Positions 33,422 to 41,909 of a stretch of DNA of 64,000 nucleotides are shown one piece after another (the stretch's first letter is position 1; every line of letters begins with the position of its first letter). The stretch spans positions 51,886 to 115,885 of the forward strand of contig JBOHME010000001.1 of the NCBI GenBank assembly GCA_050729795.1. Reading direction: 5' to 3'. The DNA is from AP-15 sp050729795. GTDB lineage: Bacteria; Pseudomonadota; Alphaproteobacteria; ATCC43930; CGMCC-115725. The position numbers and the translations under genes are program-made. The notes beneath the pieces are model-generated. The model was not told the DNA's origin. It saw only the letters and a list, made by a program, of their open reading frames with translations, and made no database searches.

Positions 33422-33802
33422 CTACCAGTTGCGCCACCAGTTATTCCAATTGTGCCAATTGTGCCAGTTGTTCCAGTTCGGCCAGCCCCAGCCGCCCCGC
33501 GGCCGATAGCCCCAGCCGCCGTTGCGCCACCAATTGCCCCAGGCGAGCCGCAGATCGTTGTTCCCGGCTTTGGCCGTGTCGTCCGCCTTCTCCGCTTGGT
33601 TTGCGGCCACGTCCGACACCGCATCGCGGATCGCCGCCAGGCGCTCGGCCACCCGCACCTGGTGCGAGGCAAAAGGCTGAGCCGAGGCCGGCTCCTCGCT
33701 GGTGGCACCGGGTGTCGTCGTGCCCAGGAGCAGCGACACGCCAAGCACCCCGGCCGGCACGATCGCCGACAGTATCTCCAGATATTTCTGCCGCAGCGAC
33801 AT
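33422..33802 (-). CDS. grrA: GrrA-type cyclophane RiPP precursor, copy nearer the maturase
   Basis: A peptide of 126 residues. Residues 1-33 form a secretion signal (MSLRQKYLEILSAIVPAG, then GVLGVSLLLGTT). The leader carries RVAERLAAIRDAVSDVAANQ near residues 50-69. The C-terminal core (87-126) is almost entirely Trp, Asn, Gly, Arg and His, with eight W-x-N triads: WGN, WRN, WPN, WNN, WHN, WHN, WNN and WRN. This is the substrate pattern of GrrM. GAGGTGG lies upstream of ATG 33802. The signal sequence implies that the modified peptide is exported. It is homologous to the peptide encoded at 33994-34395. Confidence 0.88.
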   Translation of the reverse strand: MSLRQKYLEILSAIVPAGVLGVSLLLGTTTPGATSEEPASAQPFASHQVRVAERLAAIRDAVSDVAANQAEKADDTAKAGNNDLRLAWGNWWRNGGWGYRPRGGWGWPNWNNWHNWHNWNNWWRNW

Positions 33803-33960
33803 CACAGCCACCTCATCATCGACGCTTCGCCGCCTGTCTTCGGACCGAAGCGCGGAACCCACCGCACGACGGCATCAGCGGATTTGCCGATGCCTCCGCC
33901 GCTCGCGGAAAACGAGCACCGGCGCCGGGTTATCCGCCATGCTCCGGCAGCGGCCGCCCG

Positions 33961-34014
33961 GAAATTCGGCAATACTAGGAAATTCCGCAATACTCAGAAA
34001 TTCCGCCAATAATT
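33961..34014. repeat. 18-base repeat spanning the stop codon of the distal precursor gene
   Basis: Three units of GAAATTCCGCAATACTCA type lie at 33961, 33979 and 33997. On the minus strand they read WRNF-stop-V, LRNFLV and LPNFRA in one frame, so the last core triad is followed past the TGA by two decayed copies of itself. Confidence 0.85.
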
Positions 34015-34395
34015 GTGCCAGCCATTGTGCCAGCCGCCGTTGCCCCAGGCGCGGGCGCCGCCATTGCCCCAGGCGCGGGCGCCGCCATTACCCCAGGCGC
34101 CGCCGCCATTGCGCCAGCCGCCGCCGCCATTGCGCCATGCCCACCATGCCAGCTGGGTGGCCGCCTCGGTCGATTTCACCCGACCGCTCGAGTTCGCCGC
34201 GGCACCGAGATCGGAGACGGCTTCGCGAATGGCGGCTAGACGCGCCGAAACTGCTGCCGTTGCAGGCATCGATGTCGCCGCCGTTCCCTGGTCGGCTGCA
34301 GCGGGCACCGCGGTGCCGAGGAGCAGCGCCACACCGGCCGCCCCGACCGGAACCATGCCCGACAGAACCCCTCGATATTTCTCTCGCAGCGACAT
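33994..34395 (-). CDS. grrA: GrrA-type cyclophane RiPP precursor, distal copy
   Basis: A peptide of 133 residues, homologous to the other precursor. The signal and leader are aligned (MSLREKYRGVLSGMVPVGAA, then GVALLLGTAVPAAA), as is the motif VSARLAAIREAVSDLGAAAN. The core (about 83-133) is richer in Gly/Ala, yet again has eight W-x-N triads: WRN, WRN, WGN, WGN, WGN, WHN, WHN and WRN. Part of it is built from a 24-base DNA repeat. Start and ribosome site (AGGACGG) are clear. It is the first gene of the minus-strand run and is separated from the second precursor by 191 bases. Confidence 0.88.
   Translation of the reverse strand: MSLREKYRGVLSGMVPVGAAGVALLLGTAVPAAADQGTAATSMPATAAVSARLAAIREAVSDLGAAANSSGRVKSTEAATQLAWWAWRNGGGGWRNGGGAWGNGGARAWGNGGARAWGNGGWHNGWHNYWRNF
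34040..34108. repeat. 24-base repeat coding for the WGNGGARA core units
   Basis: TTGCCCCAGGCGCGGGCGCC plus GCCA occurs twice perfectly (34040-34063, 34064-34087) and once shortened (34088-34108). It encodes repeated W-G-N-G-G-A-R-A in the precursor core. Confidence 0.9.
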
Positions 34396-34515
34396 CCGTC
34401 CTGCCTCGTTGTCGGTAACGCACCGAGCACATACTCACGCGGCCGATACGAGGCCACGCTGCGGTTGCGCCCGCTTGCCTGATTTTCCTCACGTGACGCG
34501 CGGCCAGCCCCCCGG

Positions 34516-34527
34516 TTGACGCGTCAA
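34516..34527. promoter_or_regulatory. Perfect 12-base palindrome upstream of the precursor genes
   Basis: TTGACGCGTCAA is a perfect palindrome 121 bases before the distal grrA start and 72 bases past the tag stop. Its first half could serve as a -35 box. It may be an operator for the cluster; no regulator gene is adjacent, so this is tentative. Confidence 0.3.
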
Positions 34528-34598
34528 ACCCGGATCATCTGCTGCGTAACAGGAAAGGACCGCATGGTCAAACCGCTTTCGCCGAGATGCAGACCGGC

Positions 34599-35144
34599 TC
34601 ACCCGAGGCTGCGCGACCAGGGCGGCGCCAGCTCCGCGATCCTGGCGAACACCGGGCAATCCGGTTCGTGCGCACCCGGTAGATATCCGAGACTGATCAA
34701 GAATTCGTTGACGATCTGCCCACCGGTGAAGCGGAAGGTCTGTCGAAACAGCCGGGTCCAGGCTTCGAGCGAGCGCGGGTGATGCCGATCGAGCCAGCCG
34801 GCGAACGATCCGCTGGTTTCGCGCAGCTCGAGGATGCGGCGGGCATTGGCGACCGCGGCCTCGATCTTGAGCCGGTTGCGAATAATACCTGGATCGGCAA
34901 GCAGGCGATCGAGATCGTCGTTTGCGAAGACGGCGACGCGATCCACCGAAAAATCCGCATAAGCGGCGCGGAACGCCGCTCGTTTGTTGAGAATGGTCAG
35001 CCACGACAGCCCGGCCTGGTTGATCTCCAGCAGCAGGCGTTCGAACAGCACCCCCTCGTCGCGCGAGGGAAAGCCGTATTCGCGGTCGTGATAGGCGGCG
35101 TGCACCGGATGGGCCGGCGCCATCCGGCAATAGGCGGCGCTCAT
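34599..35144 (-). CDS. tag: DNA-3-methyladenine glycosylase I
   Basis: A protein of 181 residues. Tag features are YHDREYGFPSRDEGVLFERL, LLEINQAGLSWLTILNKRAA with the catalytic Glu, and FANDDLDRLLADPGIIRNR. Zinc ligands are plausible: an N-terminal Cys, the His of HPVHAAYHD and the late HEPDC pair. It excises 3-methyladenine from DNA. A TTG at 35150 is an alternative start. The C-terminus is slightly different from the common pattern. It is separated by 88 bases from mce and could be read with it. Confidence 0.88.
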   Translation of the reverse strand: MSAAYCRMAPAHPVHAAYHDREYGFPSRDEGVLFERLLLEINQAGLSWLTILNKRAAFRAAYADFSVDRVAVFANDDLDRLLADPGIIRNRLKIEAAVANARRILELRETSGSFAGWLDRHHPRSLEAWTRLFRQTFRFTGGQIVNEFLISLGYLPGAHEPDCPVFARIAELAPPWSRSLG

Positions 35145-35232
35145 CTCCAATCGGTCCGGCGCTCCGCCCGGACTGGTCGCCGGCGCTCGCGATTCCCGCG
35201 CTGGCGCCTCGGGTGGTCGTGCCCGATCCGGC

Positions 35233-35637
35233 TCATTCCTGTTCGAGCTCGATCAGCGTGCCGCAGAAATCCTTGGGGTGCAAAAACAGCACCGGCTTGT
35301 CATGAGCACCCGGCCGCGGCTCACCATCGCCCAGCACCCGTGCCCCCCGGGCGCGCAGGCGATCGCGCGCGGCCAGAATGTCAGCCACCTCGTAGCACAG
35401 ATGATGCAGCCCGCCCGAAGGGTTGCGCTCGAGAAAGCCGCGCACCGGCGAGCTTTCACCCAGCGGTTCGAGCAATTCTATCCGGGTGTTGGACAATTCG
35501 ACAAAGACGACGCGCACGCCGTGTGCCGGCAATGCGTGCGGCTCCGAGACGCGGGCGCCGAGCGCATCGCGATAGACCGCGGCGGCGGCGGCGAGATCCG
35601 GCACCACGATCGCCACATGATTGAGCCGCCCGATCAT
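35233..35637 (-). CDS. mce: Methylmalonyl-CoA epimerase
   Basis: A protein of 134 residues with two glyoxalase-like halves: IGRLNHVAIVVPDLAAAAAV (first metal His), VFVELSNTRIELLEP, then GLHHLCYEVADILAARDRLR (second His) and KDFCGTLIELEQ with the metal Glu. It interconverts the R and S forms of methylmalonyl-CoA in propionate and branched-chain catabolism. ATG 35637 is favoured over the longer frame, which adds an unconserved 19 residues. It follows rnj by 13 bases, a common alphaproteobacterial arrangement. Confidence 0.92.
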   Translation of the reverse strand: MIGRLNHVAIVVPDLAAAAAVYRDALGARVSEPHALPAHGVRVVFVELSNTRIELLEPLGESSPVRGFLERNPSGGLHHLCYEVADILAARDRLRARGARVLGDGEPRPGAHDKPVLFLHPKDFCGTLIELEQE

Positions 35638-35650
35638 TGGCCGACATCCA

Positions 35651-37357
35651 TCAGATTCGCACCAGCTGAATTTCCACGAGCGGCCGTTTGCCAAAGCGTT
35701 CGTGCATAGCCCGGCGCAACGCCCGCCGGGCAGCGTCGCTCACGGCGCCGTCATCGCCGCGCGCCGTCCCCGGCAATTCGTCGAGCGCGCGGACCAGCGC
35801 CGCGCGCAGAACGGGCATCGCCGCTTCGGCCATCTCCGGCTCGACCAGCCCAAGCATCGCGATCGCCGGAGGGGCTGCGAGCCGGGACCCGCGATCGAAG
35901 ACCAAAGTGGCAACCGCGCTGCCGCCCGCCCCGACGCGACGCCGATCCTTCAGCGCCGCCCCTTCGACCGGCAGCAGGATCTTGCCGTCGCTCGCCAGCC
36001 GGCCGACCGGCACCTCATCGACAATGGCCGCGGCACCGGAGGCGAGCCTGACCATATCGCCGTTCTCGACGATCAGCGGCTGCGGCACCTGGCACTCGCT
36101 GGCGAGATTGGCGTGCGCGATCAGATGACGAGCCTCGCCATGCACCGGGATCGCGATCCGCGGGCGGATCAGCTGGTACATGCGAACCAGCTCGTCGCGC
36201 GCCGGGTGGCCCGAAACGTGCACAAAATGGTCCTCCTCGGTCACGATTTCGACACCGAGCCGGGCCAAAGCATTCTGCAGCCGGCCGATTGCCTTCTCGT
36301 TGCCCGGGATGATCCGCGACGAAAAAATCACGACATCGCCGGGTTCGAGCTCGACATGCGGATGGTCGTCACGGGCGATGCGGGCGAGTGCGGCGCGCGG
36401 CTCGCCCTGGCTACCGGTGCAGATCATGACGATCTTGTCACGCGGCACATAAGCCGCCTCATCTTCGCTCAGAAACGCCGGCACTCCGGCGAGATACCCA
36501 TTCTCTCGCGCCGCCTTGTCGATCCGCCACAGCGAGCGGCCGATCAGCGCCACCTCGCGGCCATGGGCGGCCGCGGCATGGGCGACGGTTTCGAGGCGGG
36601 CGACGTTGGAGGCAAAGCAGGCGATCGCGACGCGAGCGTCGTAGCGGCCGACGAGATCGACGAGCGAGCGGCGCAGCTCGGCCTCGGACCCGGAGCGGCC
36701 AGGCCGCAGCGCATTGGTCGAATCGCCGATCAGCGCCAGCACGCCCTCGTCGCCGAGCCGGCGCAGCGCCGCTTCGTCCGCCGGCATGCCGATCAACGGG
36801 TCCGGATCGAATTTCCAATCGCCGGTGTGCAGCACGGTCCCGGCGCGGGTGCGCAGCACGACCGCATTGGGCTCGGGGATCGAATGCGTCAAGGTCACGA
36901 ATTCGAGATCGAACGGTCCGATCGTAAAGCGGCCCGCCATCGGCACGATGTTGATCTTGACCGCGGCGCTGAGCCCGAATTCAACGAGCTTGGCGCGCAG
37001 CAGCGATGCGGTGAACGGGGTCGCCCATACCGGACAGCGCAGCTGCGGCCACAAATAGGGGATGGCGCCGATATGGTCTTCGTGGGCGTGGGTCGCGACG
37101 ATCCCGAGCAGCCGGTCACGGTGCTCGGCGATGAACGCCGGATCGGGCATCACGACCTCGAGCCCGGGCTGCGAATCATCGCCGAAAGTGACCCCGCAAT
37201 CGATGATCAGCCACTGGCCGCCAATGCCGTAGAGACCGAGGTTCATGCCGATCTCGTTGGCCCCGCCGAGCGCCACAAAATAGAGCGCATCGGGATCGCC
37301 CGGCCCGTGCCGCAGCGCGGCCGAGCCGCCGCTCACGTGATCGCGCCGTCCGCTCAT
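35651..37357 (-). CDS. rnj: Ribonuclease J
   Basis: A protein of 568 residues, a metallo-beta-lactamase/beta-CASP nuclease. The HxHxDH zinc motif is THAHEDHIGAIPYLW near residue 80; later ligands are LTHSIPEPNAVVL, LHTGDWKFDPDP and the beta-CASP elements GDSTNALRPGRSGSE and CTGSQGEPRAAL with HVSGHPARDELVRM. RNase J degrades and processes mRNA and rRNA from 5' ends in the cytoplasm. Its ATG overlaps the coaX stop (ATGA), and mce follows closely. Confidence 0.95.
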   Translation of the reverse strand: MSGRRDHVSGGSAALRHGPGDPDALYFVALGGANEIGMNLGLYGIGGQWLIIDCGVTFGDDSQPGLEVVMPDPAFIAEHRDRLLGIVATHAHEDHIGAIPYLWPQLRCPVWATPFTASLLRAKLVEFGLSAAVKINIVPMAGRFTIGPFDLEFVTLTHSIPEPNAVVLRTRAGTVLHTGDWKFDPDPLIGMPADEAALRRLGDEGVLALIGDSTNALRPGRSGSEAELRRSLVDLVGRYDARVAIACFASNVARLETVAHAAAAHGREVALIGRSLWRIDKAARENGYLAGVPAFLSEDEAAYVPRDKIVMICTGSQGEPRAALARIARDDHPHVELEPGDVVIFSSRIIPGNEKAIGRLQNALARLGVEIVTEEDHFVHVSGHPARDELVRMYQLIRPRIAIPVHGEARHLIAHANLASECQVPQPLIVENGDMVRLASGAAAIVDEVPVGRLASDGKILLPVEGAALKDRRRVGAGGSAVATLVFDRGSRLAAPPAIAMLGLVEPEMAEAAMPVLRAALVRALDELPGTARGDDGAVSDAARRALRRAMHERFGKRPLVEIQLVRI

Positions 37358-38127
37358 TGCCGGTTGTTGAGATGATAGATGAGCCGCAATCCCCACAGGG
37401 TCAGATCGGGATCGGTTCGCTCGATGGCTTTGGTGGCGCCATCGAACAGCGAGGCGAGACCGCCGGTGGAGATGACGCGCATCGGCGCGCCGTACTCCTG
37501 CTTGATCCGGGTGACGAGGCCTTCGATCAAACCGACATAGCCCCAGAAGATGCCGGATTGCATGCACCCGATCGTGCTCGTGCCGATCACCTTTTCGGTG
37601 CGTGCGATCGGCACGCTCGGCAGCTTCGCGGCAGCCATGGCCAGCGCCTGCAGCGACAGGTTGATGCCGGGTGCGATCACGCCGCCGCGGTAGTCGCCCT
37701 GCGCATCGACCAGATCGAACGTGGTCGCCGTGCCAAAATCGACGACGATCAGCGGCCCCTTGTACCGGTCGTGCGCCGCCACCGTGTTGACCAGACGGTC
37801 GGCGCCAACTTCTTCCGGCCGGTCGACCAGAGCCCTCGTGCCGATCGCCACGTTTGGTTCACCGACAACGAGCGGGTCGCTGCCGCAATATTCGCGACAC
37901 AGCCGGCGCAGGTTGAAGTTCGCCTCGGGCACGACGCTGGCGATAACGGCACCGTCGATGTCTCGCCGCGACAGGCTTCGCAGCCCGAGCAGATGATCGA
38001 GCCACACGACATATTCGTCGGCGGTCCGGCGCACATCGGTCGCGGCGCGCCACGCGCCCGCCGAACGCACCCCGTCCCACACGGCGAAGACCGTGTTGGT
38101 GTTGTTGGCGTTGACCGCGAGCAGCAT
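37354..38127 (-). CDS. coaX: Type III pantothenate kinase
   Basis: A protein of 257 residues from ATG 38127 (GTG 38139 overlaps the birA stop and is an alternative). CoaX features are GAVIASVVPEANFNLRRLC, EEVGADRLVNTVAAHDRYKG, LIVVDFGTATTFDLVDAQGD, GGVIAPGINLSLQALA and VISTGGLASLF. It phosphorylates pantothenate in the first step of CoA synthesis. The N-terminal phosphate-binding motif is odd: it reads NANNTNTVF, where most family members have D-x-G-N-T-N, so the usual acidic residue is Asn6. The rest looks intact. Confidence 0.92.
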   Translation of the reverse strand: MLLAVNANNTNTVFAVWDGVRSAGAWRAATDVRRTADEYVVWLDHLLGLRSLSRRDIDGAVIASVVPEANFNLRRLCREYCGSDPLVVGEPNVAIGTRALVDRPEEVGADRLVNTVAAHDRYKGPLIVVDFGTATTFDLVDAQGDYRGGVIAPGINLSLQALAMAAAKLPSVPIARTEKVIGTSTIGCMQSGIFWGYVGLIEGLVTRIKQEYGAPMRVISTGGLASLFDGATKAIERTDPDLTLWGLRLIYHLNNRQ

Positions 38128-38135
38128 CGGACCCG

Positions 38136-38909
38136 TCACCCCGCCGGGAACACGTCGCCGGCGGAAATTCGCCGCAACCCGTCTGCGGTCTGCAGCAGCA
38201 GCGACCCGTCATCAGCGAGATCGGCGAAGATGCCGTGCAGAGTGCTGTTTTCGAGGCGAACGTCGATCGCTTCGCCGCGGCCCGCGGCGCGCGCCAGCCA
38301 GGCCGTGCGGATCGGTGCAAAATCCGCCTCCCGCCAGCGTTTCTCCCAAATTGCAAAATGGTGCAGCAGGGCTTCGAGCATCGCCGCCGGCTCGGGTGGA
38401 GGATGACCTGAGGCGGAGAGGCTGGTGGCGGGAAACTCGGTATTGGCTGGTGCCGCGACGAGGTCGATGCCGATCCCCAGGACAAGAAAGGCGAGGTTCT
38501 CGGCGCTGTCCGGTTCGCCGGCCGGAGCGATCTCGGATTCGAGCAGAATCCCCGCAATCTTGCGGCCATTCAGCAACACGTCGTTCGGCCATTTGCAGGC
38601 AAGTCCGGCGAGCCCCGGCACCTGATCGGCGAGCGCGTCGCCGACCGCCAGCGCCGCGGCAAAGCCGAGCCGGGCGGCACGATCGGGCGGACAGGCCGGG
38701 CGCAGCACCAGCGATGCATAAAGATTGCCGCGCGGCGAGATCCAGGGGCGACCGCGGCGGCCCCGGCCGGCGGTCTGCTCACGCGCCCACACGACAGTCC
38801 AGGCCGGCGCGCCAGCGCGCGCGAGCCGCTTTGCTTCGTCACTGGTGCTGCCAATCGTGTCAAAGCAGACGAGCCGGCAGCCGGCGGGCAGGCGTGGCGC
38901 CGGGCTCAT
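38136..38909 (-). CDS. birA: Biotin-[acetyl-CoA-carboxylase] ligase
   Basis: A protein of 257 residues of the short BirA type, without the DNA-binding N-terminal domain. It has FDTIGSTSDEAKRLARAGAP, the biotin-binding REQTAGRGRRGRPWISPRGN, LACKWPNDVLLNGRKIAGIL and FLVLGIGIDLV. It attaches biotin to acyl-CoA carboxylase carrier domains. It sits between nuoN and coaX, overlapping nuoN by four bases and the coaX GTG alternative, a conserved alphaproteobacterial order. Confidence 0.95.
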   Translation of the reverse strand: MSPAPRLPAGCRLVCFDTIGSTSDEAKRLARAGAPAWTVVWAREQTAGRGRRGRPWISPRGNLYASLVLRPACPPDRAARLGFAAALAVGDALADQVPGLAGLACKWPNDVLLNGRKIAGILLESEIAPAGEPDSAENLAFLVLGIGIDLVAAPANTEFPATSLSASGHPPPEPAAMLEALLHHFAIWEKRWREADFAPIRTAWLARAAGRGEAIDVRLENSTLHGIFADLADDGSLLLQTADGLRRISAGDVFPAG

Positions 38910-40357
38910 CTGACGAACAGCGAGGAGGCTGCGGCGGCGGCGCTGCCGACGACCGGGCCCGGCAGCAGGAAAAAGAACAAGGTCACCACCGCGGTGACGA
39001 ATAGCACGGCCTTGAGCTCGCCGGCAATCGGGGCATCGAGGGCGCCGGCCGGCTCGTCGAAATACATGACCTTGACGATGTACGTGTAATAAACGGCGCC
39101 GACGACGCTGGTCACGACGCCGATCACCGCGAGCCCGACCAAGTGAGCATCGATCGCCGCGAAGAAGATGTAAAGCTTGGCGAAAAATCCGGCGGTCGGC
39201 GGGATCCCAGCCAGCGAAAACAAGAAGATCCCCAACGCCAGCGCCAGTGTCGGCCGAGTGCGCGAAAGCCCCGCCAGATCCGCGATCTGCTCAACCATCC
39301 GGCCCTCTCGCCGCATGCACAGGATCACCCCCCAAGCGCCAACATTCATAAACAGATAGATCGCCAGATAAACCAGCACGCCGCGGATTCCCTCCGTCGT
39401 TCCGGCGGCGAGCCCGATCAGCAGATAGCCGACATGGCCGATCGAGCTGTAGGCCATCAGCCGCTTGATATTGTGCTGGGCGATCGCGGCGACGGAGCCG
39501 AAGACCATCGAGGCGATCGACAGAAACACGATGATCTGGCGCCACTCGCCGATCAGCGGGCCAAACGGCGTGATCATGACGCGGATGAACAGCGCGAGCG
39601 CCGCCATTTTGGGGGCAACGGCGAAAAACATGCTGACCGGGGTCGGTGCGCCTTCGTACACATCGGGCGTCCACATGTGGAACGGCACCGCCGAAAACTT
39701 GAAGGCGAGACCGGCGATGACGAAGACGAGGCCGACGATCAGACCGGGTGAGACCACCCCACCGTTGACCAGCAGCCGCGCCAGATCGGCAAAAGCAGTC
39801 GTGCCGGCAAAGCCGTAAACCAGCGACAGGCCGTAGAGCAGCATCCCGGAGGACAGGCCGCCGAGCACGAAATATTTGAGCCCGGCCTCGCTCGATCGCG
39901 ACGAATCGCGATCGAAGCTGGCGATGACATAGAGCGACAGGTTCTGCAATTCGAGGCCGACATAAAGGGTGATCAGATCGTTGGCCGAAACCATTACCAT
40001 CATCCCGGTCGTGGCCAGCAGCACCAGCACCGGGAATTCGAAGCGGGCGATGCCCTGCTCCTCGTTGTAGGTCATCGCCATCAGGATCGTGACGGCCGAG
40101 CCGATCAGCACCAGGGTATTCGCGAACAGCGCAAAGGCATCGCTGACGAACATCCCGTAAAAGCCGACGCGGCGCTCGGGGCCGCCGAGCAGCATAACGG
40201 CCAGCACCACCATCAGCGCCAAAACCGCGAGCCATGAAGCCAGCCGGACCCCGCGCTCGCCACGAAAGGCTCCGAAGATCAACAGCGCCATGGCCAATGC
40301 GGCCAGCAGGATCTCCGGCAAAGCCGGCGACATATCGGGTGGCGCGAGATACGGCAT
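38906..40357 (-). CDS. nuoN: NADH-quinone oxidoreductase subunit N
   Basis: A protein of 483 residues with about fourteen membrane helices, an antiporter-like proton-pumping subunit of complex I. Typical are LYVGLELQNLSLYVIASFDR (the transmembrane Glu), FKFSAVPFHMWTPDVYEGAP and HNIKRLMAYSSIGHVGYLLI. It is the last nuo gene of the operon and overlaps birA by four bases. Confidence 0.97.
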   Translation of the reverse strand: MPYLAPPDMSPALPEILLAALAMALLIFGAFRGERGVRLASWLAVLALMVVLAVMLLGGPERRVGFYGMFVSDAFALFANTLVLIGSAVTILMAMTYNEEQGIARFEFPVLVLLATTGMMVMVSANDLITLYVGLELQNLSLYVIASFDRDSSRSSEAGLKYFVLGGLSSGMLLYGLSLVYGFAGTTAFADLARLLVNGGVVSPGLIVGLVFVIAGLAFKFSAVPFHMWTPDVYEGAPTPVSMFFAVAPKMAALALFIRVMITPFGPLIGEWRQIIVFLSIASMVFGSVAAIAQHNIKRLMAYSSIGHVGYLLIGLAAGTTEGIRGVLVYLAIYLFMNVGAWGVILCMRREGRMVEQIADLAGLSRTRPTLALALGIFLFSLAGIPPTAGFFAKLYIFFAAIDAHLVGLAVIGVVTSVVGAVYYTYIVKVMYFDEPAGALDAPIAGELKAVLFVTAVVTLFFFLLPGPVVGSAAAAASSLFVR

Positions 40358-40365
40358 GGCGGCGC

Positions 40366-41892
40366 TTAGGGCAGGCTCGCGCGGCGCAGGCCGGCGGCGT
40401 CGGTGGCGGCGTTCGCCTGCGCAATGATGTGATCGACCGAAGCCTGCATCGGCCGCAGAAACGAGCTCGGGTAGATCCCCATCCACAGCACAAGAAGCAG
40501 CAGCGGCACAAAGATTGCCACCTCGCGCGGGCTGAGATCAAGGATGCCGCGCAGGTCCGCGCGGGTCAGCATGCCGAACATCACGCGCCGGTAGAGATAA
40601 AGCATGTAGGCGACACCAAGAAACAGCGCCGTCGCCGCCAAGGTGCATTCGAGGGTGCTGACCCGGAAGGTGCCGAGCAGGATCAGGAACTCGCCGACAA
40701 AGCCGCTGGTGCCCGGCAGCCCGACCGCGGCCAGGGTAAACGCCATAAAGACAAAGGCGTAGACCGGCATACGGTGAACGAGCCCGCCGAGACGAGCAAT
40801 CTCGTGCGTGTGCAGCCGATCGTAGAGGACCCCAACGCACAGGAACAGCGCGGCCGAGACGAACCCGTGGCTCAGCATCTGGATCATCGCTCCCTGAACC
40901 GCCTCGCTCGTCAGGGCAAAGAGGCCCATCGTCACAAAGCCCATATGAGCGACCGAGGAATAGGCGACCAGCTTTTTCATATCGGTCTGGGCCAGCGCCA
41001 CCAGCGAAGTATAGATCACCGCGATCGCGCTGAGAGTGAAGATCAGCGGGGTGAAATAATGCGTGGCGAGCGGAAACATCGGCAGCGAGAAGCGGATAAA
41101 GCCATAGCCGCCCAACTTCAACAAAATGCCGGCGAGAATGACCGAGCCCGCGGTCGGCGCTTCGACATGCGCGTCCGGCAGCCAAGTATGCACCGGCCAC
41201 ATCGGCACCTTGATGGCGAACGAGGCGAAAAACCCCAGCCATAGCCATTTCTGCAACTCGGCAGAGAACAGGTGGCTGTGGTTCAGCGCGTAAACGATAT
41301 CGGTGGTCCCGGTCACGAAATAGATCGCGAGGATGGCGAGCAGCATCAACACCGAGCCGAGCAGGGTGTACAAAAAAAACTTGAACGCTGAATAAATCCG
41401 GTTGTCACCACCCCAGATGCCGATGATAAAGAACATCGGAACCAATACCCCTTCAAAGAATACATAAAACAGGATAAAATCAAGGGCGCAAAATATCCCG
41501 ACCATGAAAGTTTCCAGGACCAGGAAGGAAATCATGAACTCCTTGACCTGGAATTGAATCACCTGCCACGCCGAAACAATCGAGATCAGGGTCAGCAGGG
41601 TCGAGAGCAGGATAAAAAACAGCGAGATCCCGTCGATCCCCATATGATAGCTGATCGTGAAGCCGCCGAGGGTGACCCAGTCGGCCCGCTCGACAAATTG
41701 GAAGCCGGAACTGGTCGGGTCAAACTCGACCCAGAGCACTATCGACAGGGCGAAGACCACGAGCGAGGTCCACAGCGCGATCCAGCGGGCATTGCGGGCG
41801 ACCGCTTCGGGCTCACCCCGTAAGATCAGGATGAAGGCGACACCGACAAGCGGCAGGAACGTCACCAAGGACAGCAGCGGCCAATGGTTCAT
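40366..41892 (-). CDS. nuoM: NADH-quinone oxidoreductase subunit M
   Basis: A proton-pumping membrane subunit of 508 residues. It has FYVFFEGVLVPMFFIIGIWG, FAIKVPMWPVHTWLPDAHVE, QTDMKKLVAYSSVAHMGFVT and SHGFVSAALFLCVGVLYDR, all diagnostic of NuoM. ATG 41892 gives the usual MNHWPLLSLVTFLPLVG start. It lies 17 bases after nuoL. Confidence 0.97.
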   Translation of the reverse strand: MNHWPLLSLVTFLPLVGVAFILILRGEPEAVARNARWIALWTSLVVFALSIVLWVEFDPTSSGFQFVERADWVTLGGFTISYHMGIDGISLFFILLSTLLTLISIVSAWQVIQFQVKEFMISFLVLETFMVGIFCALDFILFYVFFEGVLVPMFFIIGIWGGDNRIYSAFKFFLYTLLGSVLMLLAILAIYFVTGTTDIVYALNHSHLFSAELQKWLWLGFFASFAIKVPMWPVHTWLPDAHVEAPTAGSVILAGILLKLGGYGFIRFSLPMFPLATHYFTPLIFTLSAIAVIYTSLVALAQTDMKKLVAYSSVAHMGFVTMGLFALTSEAVQGAMIQMLSHGFVSAALFLCVGVLYDRLHTHEIARLGGLVHRMPVYAFVFMAFTLAAVGLPGTSGFVGEFLILLGTFRVSTLECTLAATALFLGVAYMLYLYRRVMFGMLTRADLRGILDLSPREVAIFVPLLLLVLWMGIYPSSFLRPMQASVDHIIAQANAATDAAGLRRASLP

Positions 41893-41909
41893 GGCTTCGG
41901 GTCCTGTCT

